Assembly: GCF_002218195.1 (NCBI RefSeq)
Contig: NZ_CP022336.1
Coordinates: 1,669,001 to 1,733,000, forward strand
Source: Sphingorhabdus sp. SMR4y
GTDB taxonomy: Bacteria > Pseudomonadota > Alphaproteobacteria > Sphingomonadales > Sphingomonadaceae
Direction of reading: 5' to 3'
Length of the DNA: 64,000 nt
The notes under the pieces were generated by a model. That model saw nothing but the letters and a program-made list of their open reading frames with translations, made no database searches and had not been told where the DNA came from. A program made the position numbers and the translations under genes. This document shows, piece by piece, positions 7,267-16,312 of this stretch (position 1 is its first letter; each line of letters opens with the position of its first letter).

Positions 7267-8647
7267 AAGCGGTCTCCTGTTCAGCGATATAGGCAAGTGC
7301 GGCGGCTTCGCTGCCCTCTATAGCGATTTCGACAGCACGTTTTGCATCGACTAAAAGTTGATTTGCCCGTCCCTCGAGTTCGAATGACTGTTGGATTGCT
7401 TCAGCGATTTCGATTTGAAGTGCTTCAGGTGCATTCCAAACCAATATCTGTTTTACATCATCTGGGTAGAGTTCGATTTGGCCGGATGAGCCAGAGATCA
7501 TGCGGTCAACCTGCATCTGCCCAACCGGACTGTTCAAGAATACGGAGAGGTAAAGTGGATCTATTCCAATTGGCCGAACAATCGTCACATGATTGTCGGG
7601 GACCGCTTGTTGATCTTCTAGATAGGGTGCAGCGCGTCCAATAGTCCCAACTCCGGTTCCATTGATGAGAACATCGCCTTTCTGAATAATGTGTTTTCCT
7701 GGTTGAGCCACGCGGTTAGCATCTGAGAGCAACACACGATTAACTCGAACGTGTTTGGAGTTAATCACAGGAAGCCCGACAATTCCATACTTCGGTTGCT
7801 GTCCGCGCGAAACCAGTTTGGTCAATCCGTCCCCTAACAAGTGCGCAGCGTTAGTGCTAATCAGCTTTTCCAAAACGGTTAGATATTTTGGCGCAAAATA
7901 ATTAGCGTCAAAGCGTTCCACCTCACGCACCTCATTAGCCGAAGCAGTGAAGGCTAGTGGTTCAGGCGGCGACCATTCTCGCAGCCCCAATGCGTCCAGA
8001 AGTAGGTCTTCTGCCTCGTTCCTTTTCTGACGCGCTGTGTCGGACTTGGAGTTGCTTTCAAAAAATAACCGAGAAATGCCTTCGTCAACCGCTTTTCCAA
8101 CAGGAACGATCGGTAAGTTGCCCAAACCGATGAGGCTTAGATAGGGGTTCATTTGTTCTGTTTGTTCTCGGTTCGCGAGGGCTTGCCCGATTGAACTTCC
8201 AAGGTACGCTGCCAAAAAAACCGCAGAAACCCTCTCATCGTTGGGAACCAAGAGAGCGATGTCTTGATTGAAGGCGAGATTTTCTTTTGGGTTTTCAATG
8301 AATGGATATGCTTGGCAAATTCGACGTTTTATTGTGCAGAGTACCGAACCTGCTGCAATACGACGAGTTTTTGAGAATCCGGCTTCATAGGCAGATAGGG
8401 GGATGTTCTTAAAACGCTCTTCATGAAGGCGAAGAGACGAGATGCAGTCGATAGTAATAAACTTTGCCTCTCCATCTTTCAGGTTCGGTAATTTGGGGGT
8501 AAAACCGGAAGTCTTCTTTAAGCAGATATCCTCGATACGAAGGGCGCGTGGATCGCGCTCAATCGCCTCTAATCTCTCAGTCTCAGGATGTGCAAAAAAA
8601 TCAGCGTCAAGACGCTTTCGCAAAATAGTAGCCTTTGCAGAAGCCAA
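7259..8647 (-). CDS. Specificity (S/B) subunit of a BcgI-like or type I R-M system
   Basis: 462 residues with two half-repeats, each opening with a target-recognition-like block: VLCTIKRRICQAYPF in the first, and KGDVLINGTGVGTIGRAA, VPDNHVTIVRP and YPDDVKQILV in the second. These are standard HsdS features. The region near residues 203-215 forms a conserved helical spacer. It would direct the methylase-nuclease subunit to a bipartite DNA site. The first available start is TTG at 8647; the frame is open further upstream, into the end of the methylase gene, with no ATG or GTG. It overlaps the HEPN-like gene downstream. Confidence 0.85.
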   Translation of the reverse strand: MASAKATILRKRLDADFFAHPETERLEAIERDPRALRIEDICLKKTSGFTPKLPNLKDGEAKFITIDCISSLRLHEERFKNIPLSAYEAGFSKTRRIAAGSVLCTIKRRICQAYPFIENPKENLAFNQDIALLVPNDERVSAVFLAAYLGSSIGQALANREQTEQMNPYLSLIGLGNLPIVPVGKAVDEGISRLFFESNSKSDTARQKRNEAEDLLLDALGLREWSPPEPLAFTASANEVREVERFDANYFAPKYLTVLEKLISTNAAHLLGDGLTKLVSRGQQPKYGIVGLPVINSKHVRVNRVLLSDANRVAQPGKHIIQKGDVLINGTGVGTIGRAAPYLEDQQAVPDNHVTIVRPIGIDPLYLSVFLNSPVGQMQVDRMISGSSGQIELYPDDVKQILVWNAPEALQIEIAEAIQQSFELEGRANQLLVDAKRAVEIAIEGSEAAALAYIAEQETAYA

Positions 8648-8700
8648 CCTAACCGCTAGCCCCTTCGTCAGCGCCGCAAAGCGGACGCTATCGAAGGGGC

Positions 8701-10698
8701 CTAGGGAAAAAAATTCAAATTCTCCCGTTTTGCAAATTCGATGAAAGCTTCGGCTATGCCGTCTCGGGTTTTACCTTCATGATTGAACAAATCATGCTGG
8801 ATAATGAAATGGCCATGGTCATCACGCAATGGCCCACCATCGGCATCCATTTCATATATCTTGTCGCCGCTATTGTCCTTGCTCGCGAGTTGCTGCGTAG
8901 CGAAGAATATTTCGTAGTCCTCGGTCTTTGGACAAAGCACCCCCGCCGCTTTGTTATCATTCCATTTTTGCACAAACAGTACGCTGGTTTTGGTGCCTGT
9001 ATGCGGTTTGAAACTGTTGAGGTGTAGGCCGACAACCGCCAAGATGCGGCAACGCTCCATAATATAGTCACGCAACCTCTTATCACTGGAGTTATTGAAT
9101 CGCCCCTGTGGCAACACAACCGCCATTCGCCCGCCGGGTTTCAACATATCCAGATTACGCTCAATAAATAGCAGGTCGCGACCAACTTTCTTTTCCAGTC
9201 GCCCCTTAACATTGTGGGCTAGGTCATATGGTGCAAGTAAAGCCGCTTGTTTGATGTCACCAGCGAATGGGGGATTAGCCATCAAAACGTCGAACCTAAA
9301 TTCACGATCATCTTTTGCTGCACGAAGGCGGCGTAAGCGTCGCCAACCCTCTCCGTAGGCATTGTCCCAATCCTCGTCCTTCGCCGTTTCAGACCAACTA
9401 CGCCAATCAAGCGAATTTAGGTGCAACACATTGGTCTCTCCGTCACCCGCGATCAGGTTAAGACAGCGCGAAACGCGAACACTCTTTTCATCAAAATCAA
9501 TCGCAAAGACTTTGTCCTTCACATAGTCAGTGCAACGGGCTGGTTTGGCATCCATTGTGAAGAGATGCGATTGTGCCAGTCCTTGATCATCCATAATCGA
9601 GCGCCAAACATGAAACATGCTGTGCACGGTGAATCCTGCTGATCCAGCAGCGGTATCTATCACGCTTTCATGCTCTTTCGGGTTGAGCATTTTTACACAC
9701 ATATCAATCACCCAGCGAGGCGTAAAATATTGCCCTTTCTCACCCTTTGACGTCTTGTTGACCAGATATTCAAAAGCATCATCAATGATGTCTAAATTGG
9801 AGTTGAAAAGTTTCCATTCCTCAAGACTACCAACGCAAATTTGAAGATGTTCTGGTGAGAGGCGGATGCGCTCATCCGTGGCAAAAACACCAGGCCATTT
9901 CTTTTTGGCCTCATCGAACAGTTCCGAGAGAGCATTTTTGACCTGTGACGCGCTGTCTTCGTTCCGAAAACGCAGATACTTATATCGTCCGCGATGGCAT
10001 TCCATTTCATCAAATAGCTTGATGAATATCAGCTTGAAAACTTCCTCGAAGACATCGACGCCTGCATTGGCAAGGACTTCATTCTCAAGGTCCATAATCA
10101 AATCGCGTAGTGTACGCGCTTGCTCGCGCTTGGCATTGCGTTCCACTTCCTTTGTGATCAAATCAACAATCGTCCAGGGCTGATTTACTATGGAGGCAAT
10201 GGTTTGAGAGGCCGTTGGGAGCTCGGCAATTTCAACAAAGAAGTTAGGATCTTTGCGATTCCATACGATGGTTTCTAAACCACGGCTCCAAATCGCTAAA
10301 GGGGCTCCAGTAGCGTTGGTATATGAGCGCAACTGCTCTTTGCCATCTTTTGCTTTGACCTGCTTAACTTCAATTACCGCATATAGAGCTTCGGGGCGAT
10401 GCTCATCAGTGATTACGATGTCAGCTTTTTTCGTGGCATCTCGACCTATCACGATTGGGTCTTCCACACGGATACGTGACAACGGATATCCGTAGCCGTT
10501 GATGAGGCGGTCCAGCCAAAGCTGCCTGACGATTTCTTCTGGAGTGACCTTAATATCTTTCTCACGCTTCAGGCAGCGAACGTAAAGCTTGTCATTCTTT
10601 TCACTCACTCTCGCTTCGAGCCGTTCAACTTCGATTTGAGTGAGCAGAGCGAGCGCACGCCCCACATCGCCAGCCATGTACCCGTCAAGAATTGCCAT
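8701..10698 (-). CDS. Fused nuclease-methyltransferase subunit (BcgI A-like / type IIG-like)
   Basis: About 665 residues from the ATG at 10698, chosen for GGAGA just upstream; an ATG at 10749 would add 17. Numbered from the longer form, the N-terminal 200 residues resemble the HsdR nuclease domain with a PD-(D/E)xK core: D110 in KADIVI and E127-V-K129 in AVIEVKQ. This is followed by an N6-adenine methylase with motif I DTAAGSAG (365-372) and the catalytic NPPF (492-495). There is no helicase domain and no separate hsdR gene, so cleavage and methylation are probably both carried by this subunit, as in BcgI. It is followed directly by the specificity gene. Confidence 0.85.
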   Translation of the reverse strand: MAILDGYMAGDVGRALALLTQIEVERLEARVSEKNDKLYVRCLKREKDIKVTPEEIVRQLWLDRLINGYGYPLSRIRVEDPIVIGRDATKKADIVITDEHRPEALYAVIEVKQVKAKDGKEQLRSYTNATGAPLAIWSRGLETIVWNRKDPNFFVEIAELPTASQTIASIVNQPWTIVDLITKEVERNAKREQARTLRDLIMDLENEVLANAGVDVFEEVFKLIFIKLFDEMECHRGRYKYLRFRNEDSASQVKNALSELFDEAKKKWPGVFATDERIRLSPEHLQICVGSLEEWKLFNSNLDIIDDAFEYLVNKTSKGEKGQYFTPRWVIDMCVKMLNPKEHESVIDTAAGSAGFTVHSMFHVWRSIMDDQGLAQSHLFTMDAKPARCTDYVKDKVFAIDFDEKSVRVSRCLNLIAGDGETNVLHLNSLDWRSWSETAKDEDWDNAYGEGWRRLRRLRAAKDDREFRFDVLMANPPFAGDIKQAALLAPYDLAHNVKGRLEKKVGRDLLFIERNLDMLKPGGRMAVVLPQGRFNNSSDKRLRDYIMERCRILAVVGLHLNSFKPHTGTKTSVLFVQKWNDNKAAGVLCPKTEDYEIFFATQQLASKDNSGDKIYEMDADGGPLRDDHGHFIIQHDLFNHEGKTRDGIAEAFIEFAKRENLNFFP

Positions 10699-10905
10699 CG
10701 ATTTCTCCATTGCCGTGGACAGAAAACCTGCCTCCGCAAGAACCCTCATAGATGCCAGAAGCCTAATCGTAAACGCGGCATCTCAGGTGCTAACTCACGC
10801 ATTATTCGACAGAAAGTTGGAAATCGGCTAAAATCGTTCTGTGGCGCTATTTTGTGCACGGGGAGAAGGGGTATAAGTAAACGCCACAAGCCTGCTGAAA
10901 TAGGC

Positions 10906-12090
10906 TTATTTCGCGAATTTTTGACGGTTTAAGTTCAAGAGGGGGAATAAACTACTCGTTGAACGGCACATGAGATTGAAATTTTCGACCGTTTTGGCCC
11001 CGACTTCCAACAGGCAGGTGTTCAAAGAAATAGTCGCGGACCAGTCCGTCGAGATTTCTGAATCTAAGAGTCCGCCTTCGAGCCGAAAAACTAGATTTTT
11101 CAGAGAGCCAACCCTCTGCCCAAGTCTAAAAAATTCGTCAGTGAAGTTAATTTCACAAGCGCGAATTGCATTCCTCCCTTCGCGCGTGTGCATATCGTAA
11201 GCTTCAGCTGGAAAATTGCCGATCATGGTGGACGACGGTAGGCCATTTTGTACCAGCCTAAATTCGCTCTCGTTTTTCACCAGAAACCAAATTTGCAGAT
11301 AAGAGCAGAATAGCGCGTCGCTCGTTCGAGCTGCACCACGGTCAGCAATGTAATAGACGATCAGCGGCATTCTTGCCTTTGCCATCTCTTCCATAAGTGG
11401 GGCGCGGGGGCGATAATTGGATTTTGGGAGCACGCCGCTTTGAAATCGGTGAGTACCGGCCAAAAGCCATGTCGCCAGCATTCTTTTTTCAATGGGGAGC
11501 GCTTCATCACTGACGCGCTTGGCAAGCTCATGGTCAGGTTCTTTGGCCCACTCAACGATAAGCGGTTTAAAGCCGAGGTTGTACTCCACCAGGCTGAGCA
11601 AATCACATGCTAATCGGCTTTTCGGACTCGCCGCCAATGTCTGGGCCAGATAGCCTGCAAATTCGGCTTCCCCGACCTCACGCCTCCGTCTGCGATCTCC
11701 AAGAACAGCTAAACAAGACGCCACAGCAAGTAGATTGCCAAGGCCCACATCTTCTAAAGCGCAAACTGCCAACCTGCGGAAGACATGATCCGCATCCAAC
11801 TGACACCCTTGTTTGGCAAACTGGATAGCCCTGCCCCCTTCACCTCGTCTGATTGCTTTTTGGAGCGCGCTGATATTGAGCCATTTTTGCGCCGGAGTCA
11901 GTTTAATCAGTTCATGCGGCGGAGCCTCACAATCTGAAAAAGAAGAGAGGGTATGCTCCCAAAGCAGCTCATCCATTGATTTGAGTAGGCTGGATTTTAC
12001 CAGACCATCCGACCCCAGAAAAGCTTCGGGCAAAGGTCGCGTCAAGCATAGTTGGCGCAATTCAGATACTGGCTGCCAAATATCGAACAT
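10906..12090 (-). CDS. Hypothetical protein resembling the C-terminal domain of MgsA/RarA
   Basis: 394 residues, ATG at 12090 with AAGGAG seven bases upstream. A helical block ISALQKAIRRGEGGRAIQFA followed by RLAVCALEDVGLGN resembles the cluster/tetramerisation region of RarA/MgsA ATPases ('...SEDVGLADP'), but there is no Walker A or B motif anywhere, so the ATPase part is absent. The rest, helical and rich in leucine, is not recognised. Stand-alone proteins of this kind occur in mobile elements, a recollection not checked here. Its role in the island is unknown. Confidence 0.5.
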   Translation of the reverse strand: MFDIWQPVSELRQLCLTRPLPEAFLGSDGLVKSSLLKSMDELLWEHTLSSFSDCEAPPHELIKLTPAQKWLNISALQKAIRRGEGGRAIQFAKQGCQLDADHVFRRLAVCALEDVGLGNLLAVASCLAVLGDRRRRREVGEAEFAGYLAQTLAASPKSRLACDLLSLVEYNLGFKPLIVEWAKEPDHELAKRVSDEALPIEKRMLATWLLAGTHRFQSGVLPKSNYRPRAPLMEEMAKARMPLIVYYIADRGAARTSDALFCSYLQIWFLVKNESEFRLVQNGLPSSTMIGNFPAEAYDMHTREGRNAIRACEINFTDEFFRLGQRVGSLKNLVFRLEGGLLDSEISTDWSATISLNTCLLEVGAKTVENFNLMCRSTSSLFPLLNLNRQKFAK

Positions 12091-12255
12091 GTTCTAACTC
12101 CTTGTTTTAGATACAAGAAGCGTAGTTCGTCACACTCGACACGATAGAGAAATCGGTCGCGCTGAATGTCAGCCAGCTCCTCTCGAGACTGGACTTCTCC
12201 GAGCGGACCTTGCAATTTGGAACTGCGTCACTAGGTCAGGTGAGGAGGTGCAATC

Positions 12256-12483
12256 ATGCCATCGGGAATCTGTGTGAATTTCGAGTTTAACGTGCCGCTC
12301 GCTATAGCGATTAGCCCCGGCGAGGCGCGGGTGCTTCACGGCAAATATATCGGACTTCCCAACAAGGAAGAGGCCGACGTCTACGACCTTTTCAAAATAG
12401 ATCCCGACGGTGAGGCGGTCGGCGAATGTCAGGGACGGATAGGCGCTACCATCGTTGAAGTGGGGCCGGTTGAGGATCGCTAA
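12256..12483 (+). CDS. Small hypothetical protein (75 aa)
   Basis: A 75-residue acidic protein with a very strong ribosome-binding site (GAGGAGG, ending seven bases before the ATG), which is the main reason to accept it. The sequence (NFEFNVPLAIAI, GEARVLHGKYIG, DVYDLFKIDPDGE) looks like a compact beta-rich domain. No family is recognised. It is the only plus-strand intact gene of the island and lies divergent from the MgsA-C-like gene and convergent with the TIR-like gene. Confidence 0.6.
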   Translation: MPSGICVNFEFNVPLAIAISPGEARVLHGKYIGLPNKEEADVYDLFKIDPDGEAVGECQGRIGATIVEVGPVEDR

Positions 12484-12502
12484 CCGCCGCCTAATTCGTT
12501 GC

Positions 12503-13822
12503 TCATTCCTCTTGGCTCAGGGATACCGCCGCCACTCGCTCAAAGGTATCAAGGTCGGGTGCTGGCGAATGACCGTATGCGTCCATCATCTCGTTCCAGA
12601 AGCGCAGCAGCAGGGCGTTCCGGCAACGCGCGGTCCAATCCTCGGCATCGTCGCGGACGCTGACACGATCCGCCAGCGCGGGCGTTCGGTGCGATCTATA
12701 TTCGCCGGGAATCGACGAGGCGAGTAAGCCGGCTGCGCCGAGTTCGATCTCTATCCTTCCCTCTGCATTGAACGAGCGTAGGCCGGCGATAGCCTCGCGC
12801 ACGAACCTAGCGAGGTATCCAAACGGGACTTGGTAAGAGAAGTACCAACCTGGGCTTTCGTTCTCTCGACCGAACGTGGTGGTATCCACGCCCCAGATTT
12901 CACCGCTAGCGGAGAACCACTGCGTGATCCCGCGCGCTCCGTAGTTTGCATCGTCGATCGTGCGGATGCCGCTGGCAGCGAAGCCGCCGTCGCCGTTGGA
13001 TCCTGACGATCCGTATCCCGACCGGACGGCCAACTTGATATCACGCTGGCTCATCCGCTGGGCGACGGCCTGCCGCGTCTGCGGCGTCCACCCATCGACC
13101 GCTAGGCGGACGTAGATCCTCGGCCCATCATCAAGGTGCGCGGTCTTGCGCTCGTCATGGATCAGCGACTCATTGAACGTGACGCCATGCTCCGCGCCCG
13201 CCCATACGGCTGGATCGCCCTCGCTCGGACACTGCATCAGCAACGGCGACATAGGCGGGAGCCTCGCTGCGGCACGGGCGAGGATCGGCGCGAGGTACGT
13301 GGCGAACTGTGCAGCCAGATCCTGTCTGACATGGCGGCGCTGGGCCGCGGTCGCGTCGTCGGCGAGAGTATAAAGCAACGGCCCCCGTCGATGGCGCCAA
13401 TCGAAAGGCAAGGCTTCTGGACCGGGATAGCGCGTCCGGTTCGCGACGAGGATGATGTTGTCCTGCCCAACCGCGTGGTCGGCGTAGCCAAGCTCGGACA
13501 TCACGTTCGGGTTCTGAAGATGCTTCACCGGCGGAAGTTCGTTGTCGGGTGTACCCGGCATAAGCTCGGCGGGAATTGTCTGCCCGATAGGCGTCATGTC
13601 GGCCACAAACGCCGCAGCGCTCTCGATCTTGCGCAGGATCCCGGTTACGATATCGGGCGTGCCCTCCATGCCAAGCGTATCGTGGTCGACCTCGGGCCGC
13701 ACCGGGCCGTCGATCTCGCTATCGTGTGCCAGTTGGTCACAGGCGTCGCGCAGTGCATCCCGCACCAGATATTGATGCAGACGTCGGTTAAGATCAGCCT
13801 GCCAAGACCAGAACACTTTCAT
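12503..13822 (-). CDS. TIR/deoxyribosyltransferase-fold-like protein, putative defence effector
   Basis: 439 residues; ATG at 13822 with GGAGGAAG upstream. The first 130 residues look like a TIR-like or nucleoside-2-deoxyribosyltransferase fold: KVFWSWQAD at strand 1, PDIVTGILRKIESAAAFVADM, then NPNVMSELGYA with E110 in the position of the catalytic glutamate of NAD- or nucleoside-cleaving enzymes. The larger C-terminal part (WYFSYQVPFGYLARFV) is unrecognised and may be a sensor. Its GC content is clearly higher than that of the neighbouring island genes, hinting at a separate acquisition. A defence role is inferred from fold and location only. Confidence 0.55.
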   Translation of the reverse strand: MKVFWSWQADLNRRLHQYLVRDALRDACDQLAHDSEIDGPVRPEVDHDTLGMEGTPDIVTGILRKIESAAAFVADMTPIGQTIPAELMPGTPDNELPPVKHLQNPNVMSELGYADHAVGQDNIILVANRTRYPGPEALPFDWRHRRGPLLYTLADDATAAQRRHVRQDLAAQFATYLAPILARAAARLPPMSPLLMQCPSEGDPAVWAGAEHGVTFNESLIHDERKTAHLDDGPRIYVRLAVDGWTPQTRQAVAQRMSQRDIKLAVRSGYGSSGSNGDGGFAASGIRTIDDANYGARGITQWFSASGEIWGVDTTTFGRENESPGWYFSYQVPFGYLARFVREAIAGLRSFNAEGRIEIELGAAGLLASSIPGEYRSHRTPALADRVSVRDDAEDWTARCRNALLLRFWNEMMDAYGHSPAPDLDTFERVAAVSLSQEE

Positions 13823-14373
13823 GCGCTTCCTCCGCAGGCGACCCTACGGACTGCAACGTTGGGTCTCAAGTCCCAATCACGAGATCGTACTTCGTAGATT
13901 CGTCGGCCGAAAGCCGTCAGCCTGCGACCGGCCAAAAAACGGTCGTCCATGTTGGGTCATTTGCATGACTGCTCTCTACCCAGTTGTTGCCATTCCCAAG
14001 CGCTTGAACAAGTAAAGAGACGATCGCTCTGATTGAGGCTGGCACGACAGGTGCGAGGCTCCGCATAATTGAACAGCTCTCTGTAGCGCTGAAAGGTGTC
14101 TCAACAGCCCTGCTTTCCAGTGAAGTGGTGACCAACGCAACTTCACGCGAAAAATACCAATTATTGACTTCGAGACTCTCTAAGCCGAGTGACAATGATC
14201 TGAAGTGGCTGTCAGGTATGGTGGATGCAGCGCTAGAAACGAAACGGTAAACAACCGCAGTAGACCCTGCTTCTATACAGCAGATGGGATTGCTGAGTTT
14301 GCCTTAGGAACTGCGAGTTTCCTCCAAAACCTGACAAACCTCCAGACTTGGTTTGGTAAAGAACTACTGAAGA
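13823..14373. other. Gene-poor stretch with one frame-disrupted ORF
   Basis: About 550 bp without an intact gene. The only coding-like signal is the plus-strand open frame at 14008-14250 described separately. The DNA from 14250 to 14373 and from 13823 to 13960 shows nothing I can support beyond short random ORFs. Confidence 0.6.
14008..14250 (+). pseudogene. Coding-like frame without a start, probable pseudogene
   Basis: An open frame of 80 codons reads like a helical protein: TSKETIALIEAGTTGAR, LRIIEQLSVALKGVSTALL, then SDNDLKWLSGMVDAALET and a stop. It has no ATG or GTG at its beginning, being preceded directly by TGA. A different frame just upstream (from ATG 13965) encodes MTALYPVVAIPKRLN and ends at the same place, so a small indel near 14008 may have split one gene. 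The family is not recognised. Confidence 0.35.
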
Positions 14374-15024
14374 TCAAGAGAACTTTATATCCAGTCTTTT
14401 CATGACCCGGCTGACCATTGTTGCTGACCAGGCTGTTCCTGCTCTGCTAGAGATTTCCTGCTCGTTTAAGCGCTCTGCGACTCCAGTGTATGTCGTTATG
14501 CTCTGATCCAGACAACATTCTATGTCTGTGCGCATTGTTTCGGCAAAATTTTTGGCTGCGAGACGGTTTTGCCGCGCCAAGACTTTGCCGTTATTACCTA
14601 ACTCGACTCCTCGCGCCTTTGCGGCAGCTAAGGCAACCTTGGTGCGCATAGAAATCTGCTCTCGTTCGTGCTCAGCAAATGCCGACAGGATGTGAAGCAT
14701 CAACTTGTTTGCGTAAGGAGCATCGACTGCAACAAAATCCACCCCTGTTTCCATCATTGAGGAAATGAAAGCTACGTTCCTCGCCAGCCTGTCCAGTTTG
14801 GCAATAACCAGCGTGGCCTTTTCCCTCCGGCATTGTGCCAATGCTTCGGCAAGAACGGGACGGCTGGATTTGGACCCGGATTCTACCTCGACCAACTCGT
14901 CAATATGCTCATGCGGGATGCAAGCTAGGTAGTTGCGAACCGCACCCCGCTGCGCCTCCAACCCGAGACCAGATTGGCCCTGCCTATTTGTGGATACACG
15001 AAGATATGAAACGAATTTTTGCAT
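14374..15024 (-). CDS. Serine site-specific recombinase (resolvase/invertase family)
   Basis: 216 residues, ATG at 15024. The resolvase catalytic domain is clear: YLRVSTNRQG with nucleophile Ser11, GLEAQR, then KLDRLARNVAF and AEHEREQIS. The C-terminal 60 residues (VAERLNEQEISSRAG, then WSATMVSRVMKRL) form the DNA-binding helix-turn-helix. It would catalyse strand exchange by a 5'-phosphoserine intermediate, as a resolvase, invertase or small transposon recombinase. It follows the reverse transcriptase on the same strand after 67 bp. No obvious inverted or res site was spotted beside it. Confidence 0.9.
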   Translation of the reverse strand: MQKFVSYLRVSTNRQGQSGLGLEAQRGAVRNYLACIPHEHIDELVEVESGSKSSRPVLAEALAQCRREKATLVIAKLDRLARNVAFISSMMETGVDFVAVDAPYANKLMLHILSAFAEHEREQISMRTKVALAAAKARGVELGNNGKVLARQNRLAAKNFAETMRTDIECCLDQSITTYTGVAERLNEQEISSRAGTAWSATMVSRVMKRLDIKFS

Positions 15025-15091
15025 TTAACTCAAACAGATAAAGGTTGGTTTATGTGTTAAACGCTATTCAAGTTGGCGTGGCAGGGAAGGA

Positions 15092-16312
15092 TTAATTGGA
15101 TTTTGTGTTTTTTGCTGCCTTGTGTTTCGCATAGGCGGCCCTTCGGGCTGGCATAACAACATGAGCACCAATATTTATCTCGACAAGATCATCCCCATTC
15201 TTCGAGCGATCCCAGATTGAAAACGCACTCATCCAACTTGTCCGATATTGTTTTTCTCTTTCTTCAATTTCCGATGGGTGGCTGTCAGACAGCCTTTCGA
15301 ACATCCTTGTTTCAAGTCGATTGAATGACTTAGGCGATGGAGTGAAACGAACCCCTCCTCCAAATTTTTTTGGTCTTTTGCGAACTCTATACCCCAGATA
15401 ATCGAGTGGAGTTCCAAATTCTGAAATTTCCGATTTTACTTTAAACGGCCCAGCAGGGTGTCCCGCACAAAGTGCGTGAACGACTCCTTCGTTTGCTTGA
15501 GCAACACACTCTCGATCATTCCCAATAATCACGTCGTCGCCATGGACAATTTTCGGATAACCCGAAACCTTGTCCAGAATTGACTCCATGATCTTAGAAG
15601 CAATGAAAGGTGATGCAAGCGAGCCTTGTGGGATCCCCACTTGAGCCGCTTGGAGTAAAGGAAATTCAATAAGAAACTTTTCCTCTCTTATACAAGGAAG
15701 GAAGATTACATTCTGTATCACTCTATCAGGGAGCGGAATGATCTCCTTCATACGATCTCTCGTTACAGAGCCATAAAAATTCTCAATATCATTTATGTTA
15801 TACCATCGAGGGCCTCCTTTCTGCTGTATTGCGTCTTTTATTAAATTCAGCGCTCGAACTGGACCTTTCCCTTTGCGAGCGAATTCATACCTGCTTTGAC
15901 CCAAAGCACTCGTCAGAATGAGTAAGACAAGTTTTTGTAGGACCCGTCGTTTGACGCCAAATGAGAATGTAAGCCTCATGCCACTGTCTTTCGGGACAGC
16001 GATTGGATGAATATACTCACCACAATCTACCCACGGATCAAGACCGTCTAACAGGGTATCGAGTTTTGTTCTTGTTATTGGGTGCTTGCCATTCCAGGCT
16101 AGGATAAATGCGATCAATTTTGCATCGTAGCTCTTTAGGAGTCGCTCAATTGCTGCTCTTTGTTGCCGCCGATCACACTTCTTCAGCGACCTAAGTTTCC
16201 TGATGAATCCCCTGCTTCGCTGGCCAACTTCTTCCCGAAGCTCATCATTCAAATTCCAATGTGAACCGAAAACGGCCTCGCCGCGACCCATCAAATCGGA
16301 CACGGCAATCAT
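15092..16312 (-). CDS. Reverse transcriptase (group unresolved, possibly defence-associated)
   Basis: 406 residues. Finger motifs appear as AVPKDSGMRLTFSFGVKRR; motif A is DIENFYGSV (D175); motif B is GIPQGSLASP (226-235); motif C is VHGDDVII with D259/D260 and histidine where Tyr or Phe is usual; then a PFKVKSE turn and LDYLGYRV (motif E). Both catalytic aspartates are present, so an active polymerase is expected. There is no maturase or HNH domain as in group II introns, and QGxxxSP argues against a diversity-generating type. No VTG motif typical of retrons was seen. The start overlaps the stop of the AlpA-like gene (ATGA). Confidence 0.85.
   Translation of the reverse strand: MIAVSDLMGRGEAVFGSHWNLNDELREEVGQRSRGFIRKLRSLKKCDRRQQRAAIERLLKSYDAKLIAFILAWNGKHPITRTKLDTLLDGLDPWVDCGEYIHPIAVPKDSGMRLTFSFGVKRRVLQKLVLLILTSALGQSRYEFARKGKGPVRALNLIKDAIQQKGGPRWYNINDIENFYGSVTRDRMKEIIPLPDRVIQNVIFLPCIREEKFLIEFPLLQAAQVGIPQGSLASPFIASKIMESILDKVSGYPKIVHGDDVIIGNDRECVAQANEGVVHALCAGHPAGPFKVKSEISEFGTPLDYLGYRVRKRPKKFGGGVRFTPSPKSFNRLETRMFERLSDSHPSEIEEREKQYRTSWMSAFSIWDRSKNGDDLVEINIGAHVVMPARRAAYAKHKAAKNTKSN

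Noticed and set aside
14205-14405. Plus-strand 66-codon ORF
   Set aside because: It overlaps the frame-disrupted remnant and the end of the recombinase gene and has no ribosome site.
15092-16312. Group II intron or diversity-generating retroelement
   Set aside because: No maturase, HNH or intron RNA ends are visible, and motif B reads QGSLASP rather than the DGR-type GxxxSQ; no variable/template repeat pair was found nearby.
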